Position numbers and translations under genes: made by a program | Notes under the pieces: model-generated | Database searches by the model: none | What the model saw: only the letters and a program-made list of their open reading frames with translations | Told to the model about the DNA's origin: nothing | From: Wuchereria bancrofti | Taxonomy: Eukaryota > Nematoda > Chromadorea > Rhabditida > Onchocercidae | DNA: 64,000 nt | Direction: 5' to 3' | NCBI GenBank assembly: GCA_005281725.1 | Contig: SSBO01000012.1 | Location: 1,780,194 to 1,844,193, forward strand | Part shown: piece after piece, positions 32,137 through 45,800 of the stretch | Layout: the number at the start of each line of letters is the position of its first letter | Position numbering within the stretch: position 1 is the stretch's first letter

Positions 32137-33930
32137 TTACGGCGGCATCCTAAGAGCACCATCTAGACGAATAACCACGCCATTTAAGTAAGTATTATGA
32201 ATAATGTGCAAGACGAGAGCGGCAAATTCTTCTGGTATGCCTAATCGTGCAGGAAGTTGTACCATTTTTTCATATATTTCTACATTCTGTAAAACTAACG
32301 ATTGATTCCTTGACATTCTGTTCATATTATAACAAAAAATGAATGAAAATTTGTGGGTTAATTACCAGTTCATTCATATGAGAGATCACCAAAGGTGTCC
32401 GGAAGATGCCTGGAGCAATAGCCACAAATCGAATACCGTCGGAAGCATAATCTTTTGCTAACGATATTGTAGCACTATTTACTGCTCCAGAAGACATCGC
32501 ATCAAATCCCTAAAATGCTGCTACAGGTAAGGTCATTATTTCGATGACAAGATGACTTGTACATTAACAAAGAATGTATAACAACAATAAGCTGAACTTA
32601 ACTCTATGAAATTAATGTTAATCAGAAATGATTCTAAAAATAAAACCTAATCGCCATCTCATAAATTTAAAAACTTGCTTGCCCAAACTGTGGTTCAAAC
32701 GATGAGAACGATGAAGTATTGATGACAACGCCTCGACATTTCGATTCATCTCTTTCATTTTGTGCTATTAAATCGAGTGCATGTCGAATAACATTGAACG
32801 TACCGACAACGTTCACCTTAACAGTAAAAATGAAATATGAACATTAGGAACGTATATATATACTAATCGCAGAACTTATGTGGTGCAACATTACAGCAGA
32901 AGTTAAATTTCATGACTAGTATTTAAGATTCAATAATCCAGGAAAATCTCACTGCTAACACTTTCTTCAAATCCGACTTTACTGATGATTTCTGACTCAT
33001 ATTTCCTTTATTGAAGCTGAACGTTTTACAATTGAAAGAGATCCCAGCACAATTGATCACAGCGTTCAAATGTCCAAATTTATCCTTTATTTTCGACATA
33101 CCATTTTTTACTTCCTCATCAAGCGTTATCTGAAAATTGTGATGATTACAACTGGAAAATCTGCTAAAAATTGATCTTTTTTATTAAAAAAGAAATATAT
33201 ATGGAGAAGGAGAGAAAGAGTACTTGAATATATATCGGACAAAAAATTTTATCCATTCAAAATATGACATTTAAAACTTGAAAATTTAGACTGAGTTTCC
33301 CGGTTAAAAATGAATATTACGTTGGTTGGTACGTATAAACAATCCCGATTTATCAATTTCGACAGGAAAGCACCATTTGACGATGGTAGATCCAACATGG
33401 CAACTTTGAAACCATGCTTGAGTAAATGCTGGACTGTCGCTTTACCCAAACCTGACGCTCCACCGGTTACCAAAGCTACTGCTTCCTGTGGAAATAAGCT
33501 CAAAATTGCTGTAAGGCTTCAAAGTCCCATTGGAAAGCTTAGTGAGAATAGTTCAATCATTTGAGTTACAGTGTCACAAGATTTTGTTATATATTACATC
33601 CTATATCAAATGTTATACATCCTCAATTTCCTACAACTCAGAAGAAAAAGTGTAGTTTAACAACATTATGGGAAGTAAAAGAAAATAACAAACATTATTT
33701 AGCAAAGAAGTTACAATTCCTAACATACCTTACAATTTCTGAAGTTTTAAGGAACTAATTAATCAGATAGCAGTTTGTGGAATGCTCATTCTCCCCAATC
33801 AATCCTTATTACATTCATCACCTCGGACCTGATAACTTTAAGATTAATAATCCAAATACCGATAGAGTTTAATTATTTGATGATGACATTACTATCAGAA
33901 CCACAGTGAATGTAAAAGAAATACCTTCAT
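32137..33930 (-). CDS. HSD17B10-like tandem paralogue, probable catalytically dead SDR
   Basis: Second SDR with the HSD10 plan. Exons (minus): 33930-33925 (ATG AAG only), 33485-33321, 33129-32953, 32816-32679, 32509-32366, 32286-32137; about 259 residues. Exons 2, 4 and 6 have exactly the lengths of their counterparts in the neighbouring gene (165, 138, 150 nt), so it is a tandem duplicate. NAD motifs remain ([20 protein letters not shown]) and the Ser is kept (INTSSFSSF), but the YxxxK position reads GFDAMSSGA: Tyr to Asp, Lys to Ser. The C-terminus [15 protein letters not shown] is conserved. Intron 4 uses a GC donor (CAA|gcaagt), and the exon at 32816 follows a TTAAG acceptor. The start is uncertain: TTG at 33503 is not an initiator, so the two-codon first exon is proposed. 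No frameshift or stop is seen, so it is a pseudoenzyme candidate rather than a pseudogene. Confidence 0.85.
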
Positions 33931-34944
33931 ATCGCTATAGTCGTTGTAACTGCTGTTAGAATCAACCTGCCTAATGCAATAATAACAATATCAGTAAATC
34001 TGGAAGTAACTGTGATCAAATATCCTGCAACAAATGATGTCATCATTATCGCGATAATCTGTATTCTCAAACTGGCATCACCTCTCACGCAAATCCATGC
34101 CATATCACTTTTTTTTACGAATCGTGATATCACTCTTTTCCCACAAATGAACTACTAAACCTCAGTTCACCAACGTAATCGCAAATTGTTATTTGCCACC
34201 GTTTCACGTTTCGTTGCGCACGCTGGGATGCTACGACGTATTCCTGCAAAGTTGACGTTGAAAAAAGAAATGTTCACGTGCAGTTAGAGACCTACTTTTA
34301 AAGTGCTTGAGTTAGAGGTTGGGGGAAGCAAAGTAATGCAATTAATTAAAGGGACAAGAGGCCAATAAACGAGTAATATTAAAGGATTAACGAAATGATA
34401 CATCTTTAGTCATTGGGAAATTTGTTGAATAGCCATACTGTACCAGAATTATCGTAATGGAACAGGAGATGATTGATAAAAAAGATAAGAGATTAAGGAA
34501 ATGGTTAGATAGACATAATGGATAGTGGTACGAGTGATTGAGATTAATTCATGGTTAAAGAAACAGGAGAAATAACTCGTTTTGCACAACAGATGTTGAA
34601 ACTATATGCAAAATTCCATCGTAGTTTTTTTTTTTAAGTGAAGTAATTGAGTTAAATATTATTAAAAGCGGTGGTGTTAGTGTGCATCTGGTCGTTTGTG
34701 CTATTTCATTTATCTCCAAAGTTAACACAAGAAGGTCACCTTTGTTTGCTTTTATTAATTTATAGTTAAATTGCGAATCTATTTGTGATGACATTAGCGT
34801 TGCAGAATTAGATATAATTTTATGGGCGGATAGAGTTTCGGTTTTGAGATCAAAAGAGATGAATTTGGTTTCCTTGTTGGTGTACAGTGTGAGTGTGTAT
34901 TGTTTATAACGAAACTAATAAAAAAAAAAGTGTGCTTTAGAGCA
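33931..34944. promoter_or_regulatory. Divergent intergenic region between the SDR paralogue (-) and eor-1 (+)
   Basis: About 1 kb between divergent starts. The sequence GCTTTAG|AGCA immediately before the eor-1 ATG could be a trans-splice or 5' UTR acceptor. No other element is assigned. Confidence 0.45.
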
Positions 34945-37900
34945 ATGACAACGCTGTCAACTTGTGCACAGGACGGGAATGGAAACTTGAATCCGATGTC
35001 ATTTACGGATCAGCATGGGAATGTTATATTGGAACGCTTGCGTTATCAACGTGATACGGGACGTTTCTGTGATGTATACATTGTTGTGAAGGATCGTCAC
35101 TTTTGCGCACATCGAAATATCCTTGCGGCATGCAGTCCATATTTTGACTCAATTCTGAGGAATTCAAAAGTTGTGAAAGAACAGGTTTGAATCAATTTGA
35201 ACAGTCATACTTTTCACACCGAACAATATTTTACTACAATTTCTTCATCTAGTAGTAGCAACACTTTACATGTGAGGGAAAATTGAAATTACTGTAACGA
35301 TCAAACAATAAATGAATATATAAAGAGGACTTTTTATTTGCTAATCAGTTGATACGTTGCTAATCAATTGATAATTGATAGAAGTAGAAAATTACCGTTT
35401 CTTTTTTAAATAGATTGTTGCTACTACTGAAGCTTTATCTTAACAATTTATTTTTATAATTTGATGTTCAAGTTGGTTATTGTCTCTACAATTTAATTTC
35501 AGGTGACTGTGAATTGTCAGAATCCTGCAGTTTTTGAACTATTGCTCAATTACATGTATAGTGGAAGTGTTGTTATCGATCGTAGCAGTGTAACGGATTT
35601 ACTGAAGCTCGCCAATAATTTTCTGGTTTATTTTTGACTTCAGAAGGAAGCACTACATTATAGTGCTTTATTTCTTCATTTCTGGAATACATTATGCTGA
35701 TATGCTCTGTCCATTAAACTCAACCAACGAATTATAGTTATAAAAAATTTGAAGCAATACCCTTGTTATTCTTTTTTGGTTTTAGATAACACGAGTAAAA
35801 AATTATTGTGCGGAGTATTTGGATCGTTACATGGATTCAGCCAATTGTTTATCAGTGAAAGAACTTGCACTGAAATACAATTTACCGGCTCTCCTAAAGA
35901 GTGCGTGCGATTTCTTCGATGTTAACATCAACAGATGTTTGCTGGAGAGCACAGATATTGTCGAATTCTCATTGGCTCAGTTAAATGCATTGCTTTCTGA
36001 GCCAAAATATGCCAGTTCTATCTCCCCGGATGTTCATTTGAAGTAAACTATTTCCTGTTTGAGAATCATTAACGAATGCATGTATTCGACTCTCTAATGT
36101 TATTTCCTGAATCAAGTTTGTCTTTTTGGGAAGAAAGTTATTCCTTAATGAGTTTTTATGTATTTTAAATTCAGATTAATAGTTCACTGGATTGGACATA
36201 ATCCAACGCAACGTGATTCTCTCTTCAAGGACATGTTAGCTGCTTGTTCGTTTGCATCAGTACAATCCGCTACTTTGGAATATTTGCTGGACTATTCGTC
36301 TTTCCTTATCAATTCCCAAGCAGCTCGATATACGCTAATGCAAATGATGTATGTTTCTAGTTTTATTATATTTGCACTCTACTGTTCAAATTAAATTTGG
36401 ATACTTTCAATTAATTTCTCGCTTCGGATATGAGTATTCCACACAGCATGCACTTATAAAAAATTTTCAAGATCGTTTTATTGGTTCAGAAAAGCTATTT
36501 ATCACATCTGTAACTTCGTGTTTGCGTTGAAATATTGAAGAACTGAAATGTTTTTTTTTTTTAATATTTGACGCATATATTTCCAGTTGTATTCTCCATC
36601 CTTACAATGCAATCGACTCGTTACAATATAGAATCCACGTTACCTTATCCTCGATAGCATGTACCTATTATTTCTCAGATCTTCATTATTTGTTTTCAAA
36701 GGTGCGAGCATTCAATGTTAATGGCAAAATACCAAGCACAATATCGAACTCTTACTGCTCAATTTGGCAATGAAAGGACGATTTTTTACAACGATGCTCA
36801 CTTGACATATGGGAGTAGCTCACAGTCCCAACCACAATCGCGTAGTATTTCTCAAGGAGAAACTGGCTTCACGATAAAGTTTGAAATTTGTGGTCTTAAA
36901 TCTGTTTCATTAAATTTACATTAAGTATGCAAATTTTTTCCCGTTGTCTTTTGCAAGACTTTCTGAGAAATGAATCCGGAATTGAGGTAGAAGAAATATA
37001 AATACAAATTTGTTATGATACATGACTTTGCTTAACTACTTTTTCAGTCTTTTAAAGAGATAATTATAGCATAAAATCGGAGAGTGGGAGTTTGCACAGC
37101 GGAAGAATTGGTAACGAAGTTCATGAAACAGACACCGACAAAATGCATGCACAATCAAATTATAATGAAGAAACTGGGCAACCTCCTGTAATTGGTGCTT
37201 CAACAACTGAAGAAGTGGTAATTGCCATTTTTACTCACTGATTTCTATTGTGAAACCGTTTTAAGCTTCACTTTTGGAAATTTTGCTTTCACCAAATATT
37301 TTATACAATAACTTATACATACTAATTCTACTTTCATGACAATAACAGAGTTAATGTATGAGTTATTTTCTATTTCATTTGCTAAGTATCTTTTATTTGC
37401 TAAGCTACGAGTTTGCTTTCAGCTAAATCCCACAGAAACAAATGATGGTTCTCGTCCGGCTTTGAAGTTGAAAATCCACTTAAACGCGATGAATATTTTA
37501 AATCGGAAAAATCGTCTTTTAGGTTTGTTTATGTTAAAATACTTTTTTATTGTTCTTTTTTGTTCCGTTTATGTTGTGACATGATATCATGACAAACGAA
37601 TGCAGAAAGTTGTTCCATTTTGCAAGGAACTATGATTTCAGGGAAAAATGGTTTTTTTTTTCTTTCGAAATTAGCTTTTCATTTGCTTTTATCCCTTTTC
37701 CTCAGTGGTTGGTGTATAAGAATTAGGATCGGAATAATTAGATTGTTTTGGTTTTTTCCAGCTGCTGCCGGTCGTCATAAATTATATCGAAAATCAATAA
37801 CTGCAGCAAACCAAGTATTAGCAAAACGACGAGGAAGGCCACCAAAAAATAAAAGTTTTGTCCGAGCTGAAACTTTGAAAGCAGATGAGGCACCAGTAGG

Positions 37901-40900
37901 TGAAGAATTATATCCAGACTGTGGAATTGATCTTAATGAACAGGTAGATTCCCACCCATTAAACTGAAGTTTTTTTTGAAGCATTTCTTTTTCTGTTAAT
38001 GAAAATACTTCTATTTGTAAATATCTTTATATGGGTTTGTAATAAGTTTTGTTGAACTTAAAAACGTTTTTACAGGTTATATTTGATGAAGCAGATGAAG
38101 TTGATCCATGCTCAAAGCAGGATGAATCCGATAATGAAGCGAATGGCGAAACAAATGGTACATCTGTTGAAAAGCTTTTTAAATGCGACTACTGCGTATA
38201 CAAAAGTTCAAGTGCGGTTCTCATCAAACATCATGTTGTACGAGCACATACTCAAAATATCGCCTATGTTTGTTCTCTTTGCGTTTATGAATGCCGTTGG
38301 AATCGTGATTACTATGAACATATGAAGACACATTTCCCGGTATGTTCTTCAATAGTTACTAATTTGACAATTTTTTTTTTTCTGGAAAAGAAAGTTATCG
38401 CACTGCTTCCCGTGATGGAATAATATACTTACATTAAGCATTTATTTTAAACATAATGTCTCGAAACCACAGACTTGGTAAGCAGCTTAAGTAGTTAAAA
38501 GGAGTTTGGTATAAATTATAAAAAAAAAAAAGTTTTGTACTAATTTGAGGGTCCGCCTTTCCAATGCGACATATGTCAGTATGGCAGTGATTCCATCCAA
38601 AGTTTACTTTCGCATCGTTTAACACATTGTAAGTTCGTGTTATTCATCTGTTATTTAGGCTGAGAATTAAGTAGTTCTTTCCACTAAAAATATTCACCTT
38701 TTCGTAGGAAAACATTAGCTTTGAAGAGTTTCAATGATTTTCTATACAGAAAAAGTTGTGTGTCCATTTTTACGCAAGAATTTTGCTTCAGCTGATGAAC
38801 GACCATTCAAATGTACATTATGTGAATACAAAAGTCGCTCAAGAAACCATCTTATTGGTCACATTCGCAATCATACCGTTGATAAACCTTTTCATTGTTC
38901 CGAATGTGGTCGTGCATTTGCGATGAAAAGTACTTTGGATCAACATGTCGCTGCACATTCCGAAAATAGGTATCGTCTTTAAAGCTCTGTGTGTAAAAAT
39001 TATCTCTGTATTATAATCTCGACTTGATGTTTATATAACGATTTAGAATGAATTTAGTTTCTATTATTTATAGGCCTTATCACTGTCTTCACTGTGATTT
39101 TTCGACAAAATATCAAAGCCATTTGATTTCTCATCGGCGTATTCATTCGGGTGATGTTTTTCACTGTCATTATGAAGAGTGTACCTATTCGTCACCCAAG
39201 AAAAGTCAGCTTGCTGCACATTTAAGGTAAAGCTTAATGGTTTTATAAAGTTGGGACAAAATTCTTATTTCCCAGAATTTTTTTATTTTTTTTATTTATA
39301 AGCTTTTTGTTACTCTTTTTGTGTATGCAAGTCATAAACACAAAATTCTTATAATGCATTAATAATGGGGATGCTGGTTTTTCTTCGGTAAAAGGCAAAA
39401 CAAGGAAGGACGACGTACTAAGTTACATGAGTTGGTGGTTTTCGCTTACGGTCAAGCGAACTAAGAATTAGATGAATCACATGAAATACCTACTCTATTC
39501 CTCGCAAGGGTACTCGGATGAGCATTTCAAAAGCTTGTTAAGATGTCTTAAATATGTTACTGAAAGACATTTGGGATAACAAACAGTCTTTTAAAGTCAG
39601 TAAATAAATATAGCTTATTATTAAAAAAATGATCCATGCAGCCTGAAATTTTATTTAACTACTTTTTACTTATAATTTTTGGTTTAATAAATTTTGTTTA
39701 CAGAACACATTTAGCAGTCAGAGCACATCACTGTAAGACGTGTAATCGTTCGTTTATCGAGAAATCACACTTGGTACGACATGAAAGAATACATTTGGAG
39801 GATAAACCTTTTAAGTAAGTTTTAAGATCTTCAAAATTAAATTAATTTGAAAGTAATAGGCTAAATGAACTGTATTGCTTTAAACGATATTTAGATGCGA
39901 CAACTGCGATTATTCATCTTCGAGACGGGATAAGTTAAAAGAGCATATTCAGAAACATCACAGCAATTCAAACAGTGGTAAACAACATAGACGAAGATAT
40001 CGGCGTGCGAAACAATTGGCACAGCTTGCTGCACAGGCTAAGGTTTGAATGCTATGATCACTGTTTTATTTTGCAGCGTCATGTTCTCTAATTTGATATC
40101 TTATACTTTGAAAAATCAGGTTTAGGATACAGAAAGATTACAATCGGTTTTAGGTTAGACTCGCTTTCCTTTATTAGATTTTCGAATAAATCTCTTTCGA
40201 CATTAATACATCTTTTGTTCAGCATGATTTTTGCTAGCAGGCTATTTTTACTTACTGCTACACTAAAAAATCATTTGATTGTGCTTAAATCTTAAAGGTT
40301 GTGTTAAACACTCCAAGTATATAAGCTTTTAACCTCATTTGAATAACGTCGAAAATACTGCATTGTAAATCTGCCATTCATCATTATTAAGCTCTACACT
40401 TTATATAAAGTTATTGTTGGATTTTATAAATCTGTTTGGTTTAACAGGCACAACCAAATATGGAGAACATGTTTCGACCAATTCCTTCCTCAGAGTTAGT
40501 TGATAATTCGTCGAATAACTTGAGCAGACCTGTCGCCACCAATGCATTACCTCAGCAAAATATCTCCGAATTTGCACTATCTGATATATCTCGACCTCAA
40601 AACGAGCATCGCCAATCACAAGCAGCTGGACATATTGAAACAACGCAACAGACACATCCACATTCATTAATGGACTTTTCGTCCCTTAACACCACAAATC
40701 CTCTAAACATTGGACGACCATCTTCAGCATCGGTACCTGCAACCACAGCGATGTCTGTTTCACCAGCAATGAGTCTCAATTTTCATATAGGTAGTTTCAG
40801 TTCATCTTGATTTTCATTTAACTCATTTGTTATATTTTTAGTGTGTTTTTCTGCAGCAGCAGTTAGTAAATGAACCATAAGGATAAATGAGGGAATATAT

Positions 40901-41274
40901 TTCAGGTGCTATAATGGATTCTCCAATTGAATCGTTGCGAACACCCGTGCCACGTAGTCCACACAGTGTTAGCATACATTCGGATTTCTTTGATAGTTCT
41001 TCACCTGCTGCTGGCCAAGATGCGCAACGTCCTATGAGTTTGCCACCATACAGTGGTGGGGGAGGTTCAGCAGCTAATAATCAGGTTGGTCCATCCTGGC
41101 CGTGGTGATTGGTCTTCATTTATTGCAAAGTAAATGTCACTGATTAGTCAAATTCATGTATAAATAAGGTCGAGATAGGTGGGACACTTGGGAAGTCAAA
41201 TGCGTGATCAAATTCAAGAGATCCTGGCAAGTACTTGGCCTAAAGCAAGTGAAGTAGTGCCTTATTTTTTCTAA
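34945..41274 (+). CDS. eor-1: BTB / BACK / AT-hook / nine C2H2 zinc finger transcription factor (EOR-1/PLZF type)
   Basis: Nuclear transcription factor; C. elegans EOR-1, a PLZF relative, acts downstream of Ras and Wnt. Seventeen exons: 34945-35184, 35503-35625, 35786-36042, 36175-36348, 36702-36878, 37070-37217, 37423-37522, 37762-37943, 38076-38339, 38550-38628, 38792-38969, 39074-39226, 39704-39814, 39895-40042, 40448-40790, 40906-41084, 41179-41274; 983 residues, all phases consistent. BTB at ~32-140 ([20 protein letters not shown]), a BACK-like helical region to ~270, an AT-hook at ~428-435 (KRRGRPPK), then nine C2H2 fingers from ~503 to ~752, the seventh with an unusual C-x4-C spacing (CHYEEC). 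The tail is Ser/Pro/Gln-rich. EOR-1 also has a BTB domain and nine fingers, which supports the name. Acceptors before 36702 and 38550 are AAG and GAG. Confidence 0.9.
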
Positions 41275-42820
41275 TTAATACATGGAAAAGTGTCGTCCTT
41301 ATAATGTTGAATATATTTACTGCCAATTAAGAGATGCCACAAGTAAATTGGGGCTTGATCTCGCGATGTAAGTCCTGCTTTGTTGCAGTGTAATGTTAAT
41401 ATTATATATTGTGAATACATCGCAAACCTTCCTCATTTCGTTTATGCACCCACTGAATCATTCAGTGAAGTGAAGTTATTAGAACTTTGTTGGGTCCTGA
41501 AATTTATTGAGGTTTTGCGAACTTAGCAATATTCGTTTGTGATTTGTGAATATTTCTTCATACCAATGTTTTTGTGCTGACAGCAACATTGCTCATTTTA
41601 TACCTTTTCGGAGCAAATTTTGTAGGAAAATTGTCAAGTAAAATTTTTGGAGAAATGTTGGATACGGGCGCTTGCCTTTGCATCATTCATAATTTATCTC
41701 AAATATCTTCCTTTGTATTAGATCTCACATTCCTTTTTTCATTTGTTTCTCAACATTTTTTATTGCTGCATCTTTGGCTTGATGTGTATAAAATACTTTA
41801 AGCCTCATTTGGTCATGCAAAGTTAGCATTGGAGGAGTGACTCAAGTTCGTTAAAATGGGATGCCTTAATCAGATTTACTATTCCGGTAAAAAAAAAGTT
41901 CAGAATATTAATCAGTAGTCAACACAGGCCGACAATCATAATACAAAAACTCGTAACACTGAATGTGTGTGTTAAACCTAACCGTATCCTTCAGCTTCAG
42001 CGAAGTAACACTAACCTGAGAAGTAATTCCTACAGCAAAGTGGGAAACGCTTTTACTCGAAATACAGATATGCAGTAAGTTTAGAGTGAGGCTACAAGTT
42101 TTAGGTTTCCAGAAGAAAATAAGAAAGCAAAGAAAGACAGTGGACAGTAAACCAGCTTCTAGTGGTTTCAAAGATTTTTCTTGTTGTGTAGAATAGTACC
42201 ACTTAAATATGATGGTGAAATACAACCTAATAGACGACAAAGCGTGTATAAAATATTATAGAAACATCAAACTGAGTATTCTAGACAATCAAAAAAAAAA
42301 CATTTGAACGTAATATGCGACTCTGAAAGATCTTAAAGTAAGCAGAGGATTACTCAAATTCACAGAAAAAGAATAAGATACGGATCATGTTAGGAATATG
42401 GAAAATGAACTGTTTGATTTAAAAATTTTTTTTAAAAAAAAAGTTTTTAAAAAGGAAAGTTGCTGAAATAGAAGGAAATTACAAGGAATTCGTCTGCATT
42501 ACAGATAATACGTATATCGAGGAAGAAAATACAATTATAGCACAACCTCAAAGAATACCGCACTCTTACATTACCAAGAACTAAATGCTAGTGTATATAA
42601 CTTAACTGAACGTACACAATTAAGAAATAAATGTAAAGTTAGATAACTCAACAGACGTAAAAATGGCATCAGTTAATCATCTCCTTTGGTGAAAATGGAC
42701 TAAGAAAATACAAACAGCTTTTTTCGGACAATTTCATCTTATATATCGACGAAAATAATGACGGAAATTTTTTCAGCACAACCATTTGGAACAAATAATT
42801 TAAAAGAATGGATGAGAATT
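41275..42820. other. Convergent intergenic region between eor-1 and hid-1
   Basis: About 1.5 kb. Open frames at 41574-41801 (+) and 41908-42240 (-) are isolated and without family resemblance or splice partners. Nothing else is recognised. Confidence 0.55.
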
Positions 42821-45800
42821 CTAGGCTTTCTGGATTTCGAACAATTTTACATTGGTATCATACCAAATTGGTGGGTCGATATTTCTAAAAAGTAAAGAAA
42901 ATAATTTAAATGATAGATCATTATATTTATGAATAAAGTTTGTGTTTCAGTAAAAAATGAACTCTCCATACCTAAAATCAACATTCTTTTGAATCTACAC
43001 AAAACTTATAAAGGAAAAAAAAAGAAAGTTAAAAGTTTAAGTCAGCAGTTTACAAAATTTAACAATGGGTAACAAAATCAGTAAAACAGTAGCTGATCAT
43101 TATTACATTAGCTTAACAGGATACCTTAAATAAATGACTCCCCATAGATACGTTCGAAACCAGTGATTAGTACCAGCGTTAGCCTGATATTTTCTAATAA
43201 GTATAGGATGAGGGACGGGTAACAATCCTACCAAGGTACCATGCTGCAGGAACTTCAGGATTTCGCTTTCATCTGTTAAACCCCTGCAAACTTAACATCG
43301 CATTTTGAACAGAACACATCAAATACTTGAAAAATACTTCATTTCTAAAGCTATTTTACGCAATAAAAAATGGTGTCTTAACGGAAATGTTGAAGTCGAA
43401 AGTCTAGGCATCCGATTTCTAGACAGTATTCCTAAGCAAATTTCAAATTTTATTTTGAATGAAGAACTTACTTATCGATGCAAATCTTCTCAACCTGTGG
43501 CACAAGGACTTGCAGAAGCCTCATCACCGTTTGAAGAGGAAGTTTACTTTTCCAGGATTCAACCCAGTCTGTAGTTGCCATCCAACCTTCTTGTACATCA
43601 TCGCTTTCTTGTGCCAAATCGTTCATTCCTTTTTCTGTCATTGCTGATACCAATGGCGTTTCAGCCAGGGTAGCCTTTACATTCGTTTTGTTTTCCACAT
43701 CTACAACATTCGATTCAGTATTCACAGTTCATAGTGATAATTAGCGTAGCAATAAAGAACATATGGAAATCGATATCAGTAGTTTGATAATTTATTTTTT
43801 ATTTGCCTACTTGTTAAATTGCTGACGGATATGCAATATTATTAATGAAAAAAAAACCCTTAGTTGCCGAAATTTAAATTTTATATAAAACTGCGTAAAA
43901 AATGGAGAATAAGTGTAAACTCGATGTACCAAGGCTTACCATCAACAGGTTTTGCTACAGCTATTGATGACTTTGATTCAGCAACCGCACCGCTTTTACG
44001 ACTTTTGCGCCCCTGTAGCATTTTCATGATATATGCTGAATCAGATGAAAGATTTGCCAGCTGATAAAATACTTGGCGTTTGCGAATGATAGTGTACACC
44101 AAATTTGAATTTCCTGAATACATAGTAGTTAAAAAGGATCGATGAAGTATATACTACTAACAGGTAGTTGATGAACATTCTTATCTATTTGACCAAAATG
44201 TTTTCCGAGAATGACATAGCAGGACTCATGCAATATTTGCGAATAAAATCTTCCAGAATAAAGAAAAGCTTTATTTAAACAGTACCATCGAACTGATATT
44301 GAATAATATTATTGAGAACTTCGAGAAGGAAAAAAATGAGAAGATGATTCGTCGGCGATGAAAACAAAAACCAGGGAGTTGAAAAAGCTTCAATGAGATG
44401 AATAAGCTTATTAGCGGCGACCATCGAAATGGACTTCAGGTATGGTGATACTGCAAAAAAAAATATAAAGCTATTAAGACTTTGTGAAAACTTACAGCGT
44501 ACAAAAATTCAAGGAAAGCAAACAGTCACAAGATAAAACCCAAGTTGGACTTTAGGCTGTAACACATCTACATTAAAGAAAATAGTAAATGAAGCTGATT
44601 TATACTATTCATAACTGACGCAATCTGCAATAGACTAGTCATTTCTCACATTACTTCATTTATTCATTGCTTCATTATCTCGATCTTTATCTCATCCCAC
44701 TACTAATTTTAATACTCATATGGCAATAAAAAAGCAAACAAACCGTTCACAATAATTGTTAAAAGACAGTCGAAAAGTGATTGCAATCGGTGATTGCCAG
44801 TGGTTATCAGTTTGTGAAACACCTGCAATAGTCCACTCTTCATACAAATATACTGGATATATCGCACAGTTTGCAATCTGTCTGCATGCATCTTTCATAT
44901 ATACATGTGCAGCAACACTTTGATAATATTGAAAGCGATATACTGAAGAACAGAAGACCTCTGTATTAATACGACTCATAACAAAAAAAAACCGTAGTCC
45001 AAGTTACTGCCGCTGAAGGTGGAACTGATTCATAAAATATGAACAATGAAAGAATATTACACAGCAAAATTATTTTAAACCCACTTTTCAAATATCAATA
45101 CTTGAGAAATCAACCCTAATAACATACAAGGATAAGCAAATCTGCATGTGTTCCAGTGAATGACTGAACATCGATAGCTGCTCGTGGAGTGTAGGGTTTA
45201 TTTAAACGTACACCAAAGTTTCGCTCACCACTTAACAATAGAATAATAAAAACACCCATGTGTATCAAACCAACACGAGCTGCAAATTTTGTTCAATAAA
45301 ATACAACAAATTTATCTAGCTGTTTTCCTAAAAACTTTAACGTAACAGTTCAAAAATATTTTGTGTTTCTCATACCTGAATCATTGCGAGAAGCGCTAAT
45401 GTGAAATAATATCGGGACAAGCACCTCCAGAACATCACTTGTTTTCAATAAATAAAACATAAATTTCTGAAATATTACGTTTTCAAAGTAGTGCAAAGAA
45501 TTATAAACGTGTGCATAAAATTAGAATGTCTTGTTTGTTGAAGAGACAATGAACCATTTATTACCTGATTGTATTCACAGCATTTCCAGAGCAAAACGAG
45601 GAGTTCCTGATGGCATGTTATTTTTTTGGTAGAACTCGGAAGATACGTTGCAACTAATGGATTTGTTAATAAACGAGTCATGCCTTTCAACATGAATTCA
45701 AAGTCTTCCTCGCGATGAATCCTTGATAGATAATTAATGAAAAAATTGTCAGCATATTCGTTTTTCTGAAATTGGTTCCAACATATATAAGTATGGTTTG

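Noticed and set aside
33321..33503. Start of the SDR paralogue at 33503 (MSLFPQ...)
   Set aside because: The first codon is TTG, and TTTCCACAG directly before GAAGCA at 33485 is a splice acceptor; an upstream ATG AAG mini-exon fits better.
33927..34133. Hydrophobic 68-codon frame upstream of the SDR paralogue
   Set aside because: It is out of frame with the proposed first SDR codons and has no family resemblance; treated as chance in 5' flanking DNA.
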